A stretch of DNA of 64,000 nucleotides. It comes from JAFDZV01 sp966128725. GTDB lineage: Bacteria > Bacteroidota > Ignavibacteria > OLB7. The stretch lies in the NCBI GenBank assembly GCA_966128725.1, contig CBHYLN010000002.1, forward strand, positions 41,729 to 105,728. The letters run 5' to 3'. A model generated the notes under the pieces. That model ran no database searches, was not told where the DNA came from, and worked only from the letters and a program-made list of their open reading frames with translations. A program made the position numbers and the translations under genes. Position 1 is the first letter of the stretch. Each line of letters starts with the position of its first letter. Below are positions 10,772-18,831 of the stretch, one piece after another.

Positions 10772-11230
10772 TCAACAGGGAGGGTGGTCCGGGATGGTTT
10801 GTGCGCCCGTTTGAAGCCGGGATGCCAGAGGCGCGGGATAGCTGTCGTGTGTGCCCTGCATGGTGCCGGTGGATGCGCCGCACGGAGCGGCCAGTGCCAC
10901 AAAGCAGCAGGCGCATACCCCGGTGCATCCGTCGGCGGCGGCATTGCCGTTGTGATGCGCCGGCCGCGAATCTCCGGGCCGTTGCGCCTTGCCCGCGACC
11001 GGCCCGCGATCCGCCTGATGCTGCCCGCATTCCGGCGTTTCGACGCCGCAATCGCAGTGATCATCACAGTCATCGGCCGGGCCGGAATGGCAGGGTGTTT
11101 CGGCAATGCAGCAGCCGGCGGCGCCCGCAGTTGTTGCCAGCGCCGACCCTCCGGTGGCCAATGCGACCAGCACCGCCAGAAGCAGAGCCAGGATGCGGCC
11201 GAGGCGCGAATATGTTGCCCGGGTATTCAT
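10772..11230 (-). CDS. Secreted Cys-rich protein, candidate metal binder
   Basis: The 152-residue product has a signal peptide (RILALLLAVLVALATG...) and a mature part with about 13 cysteines, in clusters such as GCC, DDHCDCG and CTGVCACC, plus many His and Asp. I do not recognise a named family. Small Cys-rich exported proteins next to TonB receptors and RND metal pumps are known in Bacteroidota, but I cannot assign one. ATG 11230 places the signal peptide correctly, whereas the longer frame starts with an Arg-rich non-signal stretch. There is no Shine-Dalgarno; a promoter-like TATCTTTTTG lies 6 bases upstream. It is co-directional with the TonB receptor and divergent from another Cys-rich gene. 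Confidence 0.65.
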   Translation of the reverse strand: MNTRATYSRLGRILALLLAVLVALATGGSALATTAGAAGCCIAETPCHSGPADDCDDHCDCGVETPECGQHQADRGPVAGKAQRPGDSRPAHHNGNAAADGCTGVCACCFVALAAPCGASTGTMQGTHDSYPAPLASRLQTGAQTIPDHPPC

Positions 11231-11236
11231 AAAGCG

Positions 11237-11246
11237 CAAAAAGATA
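11237..11246 (-). promoter_or_regulatory. Candidate -7 element, leaderless start
   Basis: On the minus strand TATCTTTTTG precedes the Cys-rich gene's ATG by 6 bases. It resembles the Bacteroidota TAnnTTTG element, but I see no -33 TTG at the usual distance. Confidence 0.35.
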
Positions 11247-11369
11247 CAACGGATCGGCAAATCCCGGCGTGTGCATTCTCCGGTGTGGCGCGTGCCCGCC
11301 TGTCGCGATGGCTGCGGTGCCGCCGTGCGCGCCGCGCGGTATCTCCGGGGCAATCCCGAACACATCCTG

Positions 11370-11401
11370 TTGTTTTCTATGGGCGCGCAATCGTACTTTA
11401 G
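11370..11401 (+). promoter_or_regulatory. Candidate Bacteroidota-type promoter
   Basis: TTG (11370-11372), a 21-base spacer and TACTTTAG (11394-11401) fit the -33/-7 layout of Bacteroidota sigma-70. The GTG start of the second Cys-rich gene is only 5 bases further on. Confidence 0.4.
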
Positions 11402-11406
11402 GGCCC

Positions 11407-11868
11407 GTGACTATCAGGGCACTCATAACGCTTGGCACAATTTTCGGCCTGCTTGCGTTCGCGGTTGTACCGCTTCCGCTTGCCTGCTGCGAAGTTGCCG
11501 TTGCTGCACAATCCGCTGTGGTTGCGGCTTCGCCGGGGTGTTGTGGTGCGCCCAAGGCCGACTGCCATTGCGCGAAGTCGGTTCAACGGGCAGCCACGCC
11601 AATCCTTGGCAACGGCATATGTTGCATAGGCTCCGGCCCGCTTTCCTGCGACTGTCCCAGTGTTGCCTCTGCTTCGGTCGACGCGCTTCCGCCACTCAAC
11701 CTTGCCATCCAGCTTCCGGTTGTTGCCTTCAATGCCAACCGCATGCCATTGCCGGCTTTAACGATGGTTCACGGTTGGGGCCGCGTCTGCCGTGTTGGAT
11801 CCTCGCCGCCACATCTTGCGGCCACCATGCACCGTACCTATCTCCGCATCGAGTCCTTGTTGATTTAG
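11407..11868 (+). CDS. Second secreted Cys-rich protein, first gene of efflux arm
   Basis: The product is 153 residues from GTG 11407. A hydrophobic leader (ALITLGTIFGLLAFAVVPLPLA) is followed directly by CC, then GCCGAP, DCHCAKS, ICCIG and SCDC, giving 11 cysteines in the mature part. The last 25 residues (from SSPP to RIESLLI) are Cys-free and hydrophobic at the end. I do not know this family. The GTG start is preferred because upstream in-frame residues are not signal-like and a promoter-like element ends 5 bases before it. It heads the plus-strand RND efflux arm and is divergent from the other Cys-rich gene, so the 176 bases between them probably carry control for both. Confidence 0.6.
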   Translation: MTIRALITLGTIFGLLAFAVVPLPLACCEVAVAAQSAVVAASPGCCGAPKADCHCAKSVQRAATPILGNGICCIGSGPLSCDCPSVASASVDALPPLNLAIQLPVVAFNANRMPLPALTMVHGWGRVCRVGSSPPHLAATMHRTYLRIESLLI

Positions 11869-12142
11869 CACACCGCCACCTGGCGATGGCTGTTGATTCA
11901 CCGAGCCCGACCATACGCATTGCGTTCGATGGCGCTCGGGAAGCCGTTGCCGTATCCCCAATAATTCCTGCTTCACATCGCGCGCGCTGAAGGCGTGTTG
12001 CTGGCCCGGCGTGAACCGCTTGCAACGTGTAGTGCCACGGCCGGATGCACGGCGCGCATGTGTCAACCGATGCCGTTCATCAACGTGCCGGTACCGCTTC
12101 GGTGCGGTTGCCGGTTAGCCCATCATTTTTTGTTGGCGGAGC

Positions 12143-13519
12143 ATGTTGGCATACAAACGCTCATCATGGCGCTTCCGATTGTGCGCAGCGCTGGCATTGT
12201 GTCTCGCGCTGCTGGCCGTGCCGGCGTTGCGGGCGCAACCGCGGGCCGATACGCTTTGGCTTGGCCGGGACGATCTGCTGAAGATGCTGCGCGAGCGCGA
12301 CCCGTTGTTTGCGCGCGGGCATGCTCTGCGCACACAGGCCGACGCCGAGCGAGCCCGATACGGAAGCTGGTTTCCGGGATATCCGCAACTGGATTTCGAG
12401 CGCGTAACCGACGCCCCGTTTCATAACAACGGCGACGGGGGCTGGAGCCTTGGCCTGAATCAGGAGTTCGACATCTCGGGACGCTTTGGCGCCCGTATGG
12501 CGGCCGCGCACGCAGCCGGGGGCGAACTGAGTGCCGACGCCGATCTTGCCGACGCGGATGCAGCCACGCGGGGGCAGGCACTGTTCGCGCGTTTGATTGT
12601 GGCCAACGAACGCATGCGTCTTACCGGGCTGTTGGCCGCAGCTGCCATGCGCCTGGATTCGCTTGCGGCGCGGTTGCTGGCTGCCGGTGAAATCTCCGAA
12701 CTGGATCGCAATCTGGTGCGCATCCAGCGCGTTCAGGCCACGATCGAGGCCGAGCAGGCCACGGGGCGCATGGCGGCCGAACAGGCCGATCTGCGACTGG
12801 CGTTCGGTATCGGCCGCGACACGGTGGTTGCGCCGAAACCGGGCTACGAGGATGTCGCGACCGCGTTGCTTGATTCGGCGGCCGCGTTCGAGGCAGGTGT
12901 TGCGCGCGGTGATGCTGATGTGCTTGCGCGCCGGCCCGAGTGGCGTGCGCTGCAGGCTCGTGCCCAGCGTTTGCGTGCCGAGCGCGATATCGCGGCTCGA
13001 AGCTGGGTGCCGAATGTCCGGCTTGGCCTGGCGCTGCACTCCGAAAGTATGGTGCTGCGTGGTGAGGATATCACCGGCAGCGAAGTTGTGCGCTCGGGAT
13101 TTACGCGGCTGGCCTCAACCGACATGTTGCTCGGTGTGAACGTTGGCCTGGCGGTACCGCTGCCGATTAACGGGCTGTATCCTTCGGCTGGTCAGGAAGT
13201 GGCCGTTGCCGAGGGCGAACTGGCGCTGGTGGATGCCGACCGTGCCGTGTTGGTTGGGGGCATCCGGCGCGAGCTTGCACATGCAACCGAACGCTTGCGC
13301 GCGGCCGCGCGTGGCCTGCGAGCGTATCAACAGGAGATAGTGCCGATTGTGGCGCGTAATCTGGAGCTGGCCGAGCGCGGGTACGCGGCGGGTGAACTGA
13401 GCGCCTCGCAAGTGGTGCAACTGCAGGATCAATTGATGCGCACCGGCACGATGGCCATCGAACTGCGAATGGAACTGGAGCAGGCGGTCGCCGATGTGAA
13501 TCGTGTAATGGGCAGATAG
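12143..13519 (+). CDS. TolC-family outer membrane factor (CusC/CzcC-like)
   Basis: This 458-residue outer-membrane efflux channel protein has a signal peptide (ALALCLALLAVPALRAQ) and two TolC repeats with long alpha-helical hairpins rich in Ala, Arg and Glu (for example DAERARYGSWFPGYPQLDFE and the C-terminal AERGYAAGELSASQVVQLQDQL). It would form the trimeric exit duct for the RND pump encoded downstream. The spacing to the next gene (13538) is 18 bases, so they are probably co-transcribed. No Cys lipobox is present, so it is not lipid anchored, unlike E. coli CusC. Confidence 0.9.
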   Translation: MLAYKRSSWRFRLCAALALCLALLAVPALRAQPRADTLWLGRDDLLKMLRERDPLFARGHALRTQADAERARYGSWFPGYPQLDFERVTDAPFHNNGDGGWSLGLNQEFDISGRFGARMAAAHAAGGELSADADLADADAATRGQALFARLIVANERMRLTGLLAAAAMRLDSLAARLLAAGEISELDRNLVRIQRVQATIEAEQATGRMAAEQADLRLAFGIGRDTVVAPKPGYEDVATALLDSAAAFEAGVARGDADVLARRPEWRALQARAQRLRAERDIAARSWVPNVRLGLALHSESMVLRGEDITGSEVVRSGFTRLASTDMLLGVNVGLAVPLPINGLYPSAGQEVAVAEGELALVDADRAVLVGGIRRELAHATERLRAAARGLRAYQQEIVPIVARNLELAERGYAAGELSASQVVQLQDQLMRTGTMAIELRMELEQAVADVNRVMGR

Positions 13520-13537
13520 CGCAGAACTATACCGACT

Positions 13538-14236
13538 ATGGAACGAGAGATGATAGATCAACGGATCGATCCCAACCGGTCGCGGGGGCAGGCGCCTGTT
13601 ATGGTGCCGTGGCTGTGCGCGCTGGTGTTGGTGGGGCTTGTGGCGAGCGTTCGTGATGTGTGGGCGCATGGCGGCGAGGATCACGATCATCCCGCCGTTG
13701 CGGCTCCGTCGGCGGTTTCGGCGGGCACGCTCACCACGTTTGGCGTTTCGCCACGATACGAGCTGTTGATGAAGTACGAGGCGACCGAGGCCGATCACCC
13801 GGTAACGGTGCGACTGTTCCTCTGCGACTTCGCAACAAACCGTCCGGTGGAAGGCGCGTTATTCGTGTTTGCATCCAAGCCGGCGGGCGCGCGTTCGATC
13901 GAGGCCCCGCGCATGACGTCGCCGGGCGTATATCAGGCCACGATGACGTTTCCCAACGACACTGTCTACAGCCTGACCGCCACGTTCTCGGTGGGCGATC
14001 AAAGCGAGACGATCGCGTTGCCGGCTGTGTACGCCGGCGAGGCGGCCGAGCACATTCTTGGCCAGCATACGGAATCCTCAGCCAACGGAGCCGGGCTGGG
14101 CGGCCTGTGGTGGCCAATCGCAATCGGCGCGGGTGCGCTTGTAGCCGTGGCGGTCTGGCTGGCGCGCCGCGCGCGAAAGCCGAGCGGCGGCAACAACGGA
14201 CCAACGTTCAACAATCAACAGGGGAGCGGAGTATGA
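13538..14236 (+). CDS. Membrane protein with HGGEDHDH metal-binding-like motif
   Basis: The 232-residue protein has an N-terminal hydrophobic segment (about residues 21-39), ending AHGGEDHDHP, a probable metal-binding cluster at the start of the exported part. A beta-rich, Ig-like domain follows (about 60-165). The C-terminal TM helix (WWPIAIGAGALVAVAVWLA) is followed by a basic cytoplasmic tail. Its stop overlaps the ATG of the CusB-like gene (ATGA), which also begins its mature part with HGGEDHGDAEH, so the two probably share metal. No named family is recognised. It may be a metal-delivering accessory of the RND complex. Confidence 0.7.
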   Translation: MEREMIDQRIDPNRSRGQAPVMVPWLCALVLVGLVASVRDVWAHGGEDHDHPAVAAPSAVSAGTLTTFGVSPRYELLMKYEATEADHPVTVRLFLCDFATNRPVEGALFVFASKPAGARSIEAPRMTSPGVYQATMTFPNDTVYSLTATFSVGDQSETIALPAVYAGEAAEHILGQHTESSANGAGLGGLWWPIAIGAGALVAVAVWLARRARKPSGGNNGPTFNNQQGSGV

Positions 14237-15393
14237 ACATGCGTACATCACGATCGCGTCGTCCGCGTTGGGGGCGTACGCTGCTTGCCGGTGCGGTTGC
14301 CCTGTGCGTTGTGCTGGGCCGTTTGCTGGCGCATGGCGGCGAGGACCATGGAGACGCCGAACATGGTGCCGCCACGGCCAACGGGCCGATGGCTACCACG
14401 ATAAGCGTGGTCAAGGAGCAGCAGTTCGCGATTGGATTGCTCACCGAGCCGGCTGCCCGGCACCCGATGGGCGTTGGCATTACCGCAACAGGGCGTGTTG
14501 TGCCGCGCACCGATGCGGTAGCCGATGTGATTCCCCCGATTGCCGGGCGTGTGGTGGGCGGTCGCCTGCCGCGCCTGGGGGAGCGTGTGCGGCGCGGAGA
14601 GGTTCTGTTCCGTGTACAGCAGGTGCTTGCACCAACCGAGCGCACGGCGCTGCGCCTGGAGCAGGTGAAAGCCAAGGCGGAAGTTGATGCGGCCCAGCGC
14701 GAGGTGGATCGATTGGTGCGTCTGGAGGGCGTTGTCGCGGCCAAGCAGTTGCTGGATGCCCGTGCCCGGCTGGCCTCGGCACGCGAAGCAGCAACCGCCA
14801 TCGCCGCCCAACTTCAGGGCGCGGGCACGGCGGTTGCCGTTGTTGCGCCAATCAGCGGAACCATCACCGCCGCCGACATCGCCGACGGTGAAATCCTTGA
14901 TGCTTCGCGCCGGGCGTACAGCATCGCCAATCTCGACCACGTGTGGGTTGAAGCCGATGTGTTTGAAGCCGACCTTCCGAAAGTGCAGGGCGTGCGGGCC
15001 GTTGAGGTAACAACCCCCGCATATCCGGGCCGGACGTTCGCTGGCACGCTGTATCGCCTGGGCAGCGTTGTGGACCCCTCCAGCCGGGCGATCACCGTGC
15101 TGCTGGATGTCCGAAATCCCGACGAGCTGTTGAAGCTGAACATGAGCACGAGCGTTGTGCTGGCCGCTGGTGCGGCGCAGGAGGAGATCGCCATCCCGCA
15201 GAGCGCTCTGGTTCGGAGCGGCGCGCGTACCGTGGTGTTTGTGCATACGGCGCCCGAGGAGTTCCAGGTGCGCGACGTGCGAACCACCGGCGCGGCTGCG
15301 GGCGGATACGTTGCGGCAAGCGGCATCGGCCTGGGCGAACGTGTTGTTGTCAGCGGCGCCCATCAGTTGAAGGCCGTCGCGGGCCTGCAATAG
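14233..15393 (+). CDS. RND efflux periplasmic adaptor (CusB/CzcB-like)
   Basis: This 386-residue membrane fusion protein has an N-terminal membrane anchor or signal segment (residues 15-35), a His/Asp-rich start of the mature part (HGGEDHGDAEH), a lipoyl-like half (IPPIAGRVVGGRLPRLGERVRRG), an alpha-helical hairpin (about 125-185), the second lipoyl half (VVAPISGTITAADIADGEI) and beta-barrel and membrane-proximal domains to the end. It links the TolC-type channel to the RND pump. The start ATG 14233 overlaps the previous stop, with GGGGAGCGGAG just upstream as binding site. The frame runs far upstream (13660), but that part is a shadow of the preceding gene. Confidence 0.92.
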   Translation: MNMRTSRSRRPRWGRTLLAGAVALCVVLGRLLAHGGEDHGDAEHGAATANGPMATTISVVKEQQFAIGLLTEPAARHPMGVGITATGRVVPRTDAVADVIPPIAGRVVGGRLPRLGERVRRGEVLFRVQQVLAPTERTALRLEQVKAKAEVDAAQREVDRLVRLEGVVAAKQLLDARARLASAREAATAIAAQLQGAGTAVAVVAPISGTITAADIADGEILDASRRAYSIANLDHVWVEADVFEADLPKVQGVRAVEVTTPAYPGRTFAGTLYRLGSVVDPSSRAITVLLDVRNPDELLKLNMSTSVVLAAGAAQEEIAIPQSALVRSGARTVVFVHTAPEEFQVRDVRTTGAAAGGYVAASGIGLGERVVVSGAHQLKAVAGLQ

Positions 15394-15445
15394 GCGTTAT
15401 CCATCCGATTTGATGATTGCTCCGATATAATGATCCGAGGAACTC

Positions 15446-18400
15446 GTGCTTAACTCGCTGATACTGTTCTCGCTTCGGAACCGTCCGCTTGTGCTGGCCG
15501 CGGCCGCGCTGTTGCTTGCCTACGGGGTGGTGGTGCTTACACGGCTTCCTGTGGATGTGCTGCCCGATCTGAACCGGCCAACGGTTACCGTGATGACCGA
15601 AGCCCACGGCATGGCGCCCGAGGATGTGGAACTGTTGGTGTCGCGGCCCATCGAGTCCTCGATGAACGGAGCGTCGGGCGTGGAGCGGGTGCGGTCGGTA
15701 TCGTCGATGGGGCTGTCCATCGTGTTTGTGGAGTTCGATTGGGGAAGTGATCTGTACCGCGATCGCCAGCTTGTGGCCGAGCGTCTGAGCGCTGTCCGCT
15801 CCAGCCTTCCCGCCGAGATCGTTCCGCAGCTTGGCCCGATTACTTCCGTGATGGGGCAGATCATGCTGGTGGGCCTCTCCGCCGACACCACCAGCCCGAT
15901 GGCATTGCGGACGTTGGCCGATTTCACGGTGCGGCGCCGGCTGCTTACGATTCCGGGCGTGGCCCAGGTGACAACGATCGGCGGCGAGGTGAAGCAATTC
16001 CAAGTGGTTGCCAAGCCGTCGCAGTTGAAGGCGTTTGGTGTTTCGCTGGACGAACTGGAACAGGCCACGGCCCGTGCAAGCGCTGCCACCACCGGCGGTT
16101 ACGTGGAGATCGGCGCGCAGGAGTATCCGATACGGAACCTGGCCCGCGCGGCTAACGCGGCCGACGTGGCGGCAACAGCGATCCGCGTTTCCAACGGCGT
16201 TCCGGTAACCATCGGTCAGGTTGCCGATGTGCGCGAGGCTGCCGCACCCAAGCGCGGCGATGCCTCGGTAAACGCGCGCCCGGCTGTCATCCTAGCGGTG
16301 GAGAAGCAGCCCGACGCAAGCACGCTGGAGTTGTCGAAGCTGGTGGATTCGGCCTTGGCGGAGCTGAAGCCCAGTCTGCCGCGCGACGCACGAATCGACG
16401 CGCACGTGTTCCGGCAGGCGGATTTTATCGACAACGCAATCGGCAACGTGGAGGAAGCCCTTCGCGATGGTGCGATACTGGTTACGATTGTTCTGTTGCT
16501 GTTCCTGCTGAATGTGCGTACAACGGCGATCACGCTGACGGCAATACCACTTTCGATGGTGATCACCGCGCTGGTGTTCTGGCTGTTCGGCATCTCGATC
16601 AACACGATGACCCTTGGTGGGCTTGCTGTTGCCATCGGCGAGGTTGTGGACGATGCGATCGTTGATGTGGAGAATGTGTTCCGGCGACTTCGCGAGAACC
16701 GCGAAGCCGAACGCCCGCTGCCGGCGTTGACGGTTGTGTACCTGGCGTCGAGCGAGGTGCGGAATTCCATTGTGATCGCCACGGTTCTGGTGGTGCTTGT
16801 GTTTGTACCGTTGTTCGCGTTGCAGGGGATGGAGGGGCGGATCTTCGCTCCGCTGGGCATTTCCTATGTGACGTCGATCGTGGCGTCGCTGCTGGTTTCG
16901 CTGACGGTTACGCCGGCGCTGGCGTCGTACCTGCTGCCGCGCTCGCGCGCGCTTGGCCGTGCCGAACGCGACAGTCCGCTTGTGCGCTGGTTGAAACAAA
17001 TCGATCGCCAATTGCTGGAGCGCGTTCTTGCACGCCCCGTGCTGGTGATGGCTTCGGCGGCGCTCCTGTTCGCCGGAGCGGTTGCGATAATCCCGATGCT
17101 TGGCACCGAATTCCTCCCGCCCTTCAACGAGGGGTCGCTTACAATCAGCGTGGTGCAGCCGGCGGGCACATCGCTAAGCGAATCCAACCGTATCGGCACG
17201 ATGGTGGAGCGTCTGCTTGCCTCGGTGCCCGAGGTTGTTTCCGTTGCGCGCCGAACCGGCCGCGCCGAGTTGGATGAACATGCCGAGGGTGTGAACTCCA
17301 GCGACGTGGAGGTGCGCCTGCGGCCGGGCGATCGCGAGCAGGCGGCCGTGCTGGCCGATGTGCGCGCGCGTCTGGCGCTGGTGCCCGGCGTGGTGATCAA
17401 CATCGGCCAACCGATCTCGCACCGGCTGGATCATCTCCTCTCCGGCGTGCGCGCGCAGATCGCCGTGAAGATTTTTGGCGACGATCTTGGTGTGCTGCGG
17501 GCAAAGGCGGAGGACGTTCGCCGCGCGATGGCGCTGGTGCCCGGCGTGGTGGATCTTTCGGTGGAGCCGCAGGTGCTTCTGCCGCAAATCCCCATCGCCA
17601 TCGATCGTGTTGCAGCCGCGCGATATGGAATGGCGCCCGGGGAGGTTGCCGAGCAACTGGAAACGGCACTCAGCGGCAGGCAGGTTGGTGCTGTTCTGGA
17701 TGGGCAGCGAAGTTTTGCGCTGGTTGTTCGGTCGGATTCGGCGGCACGGCTTTCGCTGGACCAGATAAGCGCGTTGACCGTGGCAACCCCAACCGGGGCT
17801 CATGTGCCGGTACGTGAGCTGGCCCTGGTGGAATGGGGCAGCGGCCCAAACCAGATCCTGCACGAAAACGGGCAGCGCCGCATCGTGGTGCAAGCCAATG
17901 TGGCCGGCCAGTCGTTGGGTGAAGTCATCTCGGGCATCAAGAGCTCCGTTGCCTCGCGTGTTGCGTTGCCCGAGGGGTACTTCATTACCTACGGTGGGCA
18001 GTTCGAGTCACAACAATCGGCGACACGCCTGTTGATGCTGCTGGCGGTGATGGCGGTGGTTGGGATGTTCGCCGTGTTGTACGCGCATTTCCGGAGTGCG
18101 CGAATCGTGCTGCAGATTCTGCTGAACATACCTCTGGCGTTGGTTGGGGCGGTGGTGGCGATCACGCTTACCGATGCAACGATATCGGTGGCAACCATTG
18201 TGGGCTTCATTACGCTTACGGGCATCGCGTCGCGCAATGGGATCATGATGATCTCGCACTATCTGCACCTGATGCGCGAGGAAGGCGAGGGGTTCACTCG
18301 CGAGATGATCGTCCGCGGTTCGCTGGAACGGCTGGTACCGGTGCTGATGACCGCACTGACCGCCGGGCTTGCCCTGATTCCGCTGGGATTGGCGCACGGT

Positions 18401-18628
18401 GCTCCGGGCAAGGAGATTCTGCATCCGGTTGCGATTGTGATCCTCGGTGGGCTGGTTTCCTCAACCCTGCTGGATATTTTCCTTACACCGGCCGTCTTCT
18501 GGCGCTTCGGGCGCACGGCCGCGCAGCAGTACTTCGAGCGCCGTGCCGCCAGCACGGTTACCGCTGTTGCCCCAACTGCAAACGACGAACATCCCAATAC
18601 CAATACATCTATCAGGAGTGAATCATGA
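15446..18628 (+). CDS. Heavy-metal efflux RND permease (CusA/CzcA family)
   Basis: This is a 1060-residue, 12-TM proton-driven pump of the HME-RND family. Diagnostic segments are RLPVDVLPDLNRPTV, SSMGLSIVFVEFDWG, GEVVDDAIVDVENV in TM4 (proton relay) and GTEFLPPFNEGSL. Compared by hand with E. coli CusA as I remember it, the methionine triad 573/623/672 corresponds here to Ser, Ser and His (the last in HRLDHLLSG). CzcA's equivalents also differ, so the metal is uncertain. The start is GTG 15446. The end overlaps the next ATG. It forms one operon with adaptor, channel and metal-binding partners. Confidence 0.93.
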   Translation: MLNSLILFSLRNRPLVLAAAALLLAYGVVVLTRLPVDVLPDLNRPTVTVMTEAHGMAPEDVELLVSRPIESSMNGASGVERVRSVSSMGLSIVFVEFDWGSDLYRDRQLVAERLSAVRSSLPAEIVPQLGPITSVMGQIMLVGLSADTTSPMALRTLADFTVRRRLLTIPGVAQVTTIGGEVKQFQVVAKPSQLKAFGVSLDELEQATARASAATTGGYVEIGAQEYPIRNLARAANAADVAATAIRVSNGVPVTIGQVADVREAAAPKRGDASVNARPAVILAVEKQPDASTLELSKLVDSALAELKPSLPRDARIDAHVFRQADFIDNAIGNVEEALRDGAILVTIVLLLFLLNVRTTAITLTAIPLSMVITALVFWLFGISINTMTLGGLAVAIGEVVDDAIVDVENVFRRLRENREAERPLPALTVVYLASSEVRNSIVIATVLVVLVFVPLFALQGMEGRIFAPLGISYVTSIVASLLVSLTVTPALASYLLPRSRALGRAERDSPLVRWLKQIDRQLLERVLARPVLVMASAALLFAGAVAIIPMLGTEFLPPFNEGSLTISVVQPAGTSLSESNRIGTMVERLLASVPEVVSVARRTGRAELDEHAEGVNSSDVEVRLRPGDREQAAVLADVRARLALVPGVVINIGQPISHRLDHLLSGVRAQIAVKIFGDDLGVLRAKAEDVRRAMALVPGVVDLSVEPQVLLPQIPIAIDRVAAARYGMAPGEVAEQLETALSGRQVGAVLDGQRSFALVVRSDSAARLSLDQISALTVATPTGAHVPVRELALVEWGSGPNQILHENGQRRIVVQANVAGQSLGEVISGIKSSVASRVALPEGYFITYGGQFESQQSATRLLMLLAVMAVVGMFAVLYAHFRSARIVLQILLNIPLALVGAVVAITLTDATISVATIVGFITLTGIASRNGIMMISHYLHLMREEGEGFTREMIVRGSLERLVPVLMTALTAGLALIPLGLAHGAPGKEILHPVAIVILGGLVSSTLLDIFLTPAVFWRFGRTAAQQYFERRAASTVTAVAPTANDEHPNTNTSIRSES

Positions 18629-18831
18629 ATCACGAAACAATTGTGATTGAGGGCATGAGCTGTGGTGGCTGTGTCAACAGTGTACGCAAGGCGCTGGAGC
18701 GCCTTGAGGTTAACGTGGTGGAGGTTACCATCGGAACGGCGACGGTTGAATACGATCCCGCCGCAACTTCACGCGAAACCCTGGTGGAAGCCATTGTAGA
18801 TGCGGGCTTCGATGTGCCCGCGGTTGAATGA
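18625..18831 (+). CDS. Cytoplasmic HMA metallochaperone (CopZ-like)
   Basis: The 68-residue protein is a single HMA domain with the metal motif GMSCGGC and the expected beta-alpha-beta-beta-alpha-beta pattern (IVIEGM...VVEVTIGTATVEYDP...LVEAIVDAGFDV). No signal peptide is present, so it is cytoplasmic and could carry metal to the RND pump or a regulator. It overlaps the RND stop (ATGA) and its own stop overlaps the next start, which is strong evidence of translational coupling. CopZ-type proteins mostly bind Cu(I); other soft metals are possible. Confidence 0.92.
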   Translation: MNHETIVIEGMSCGGCVNSVRKALERLEVNVVEVTIGTATVEYDPAATSRETLVEAIVDAGFDVPAVE

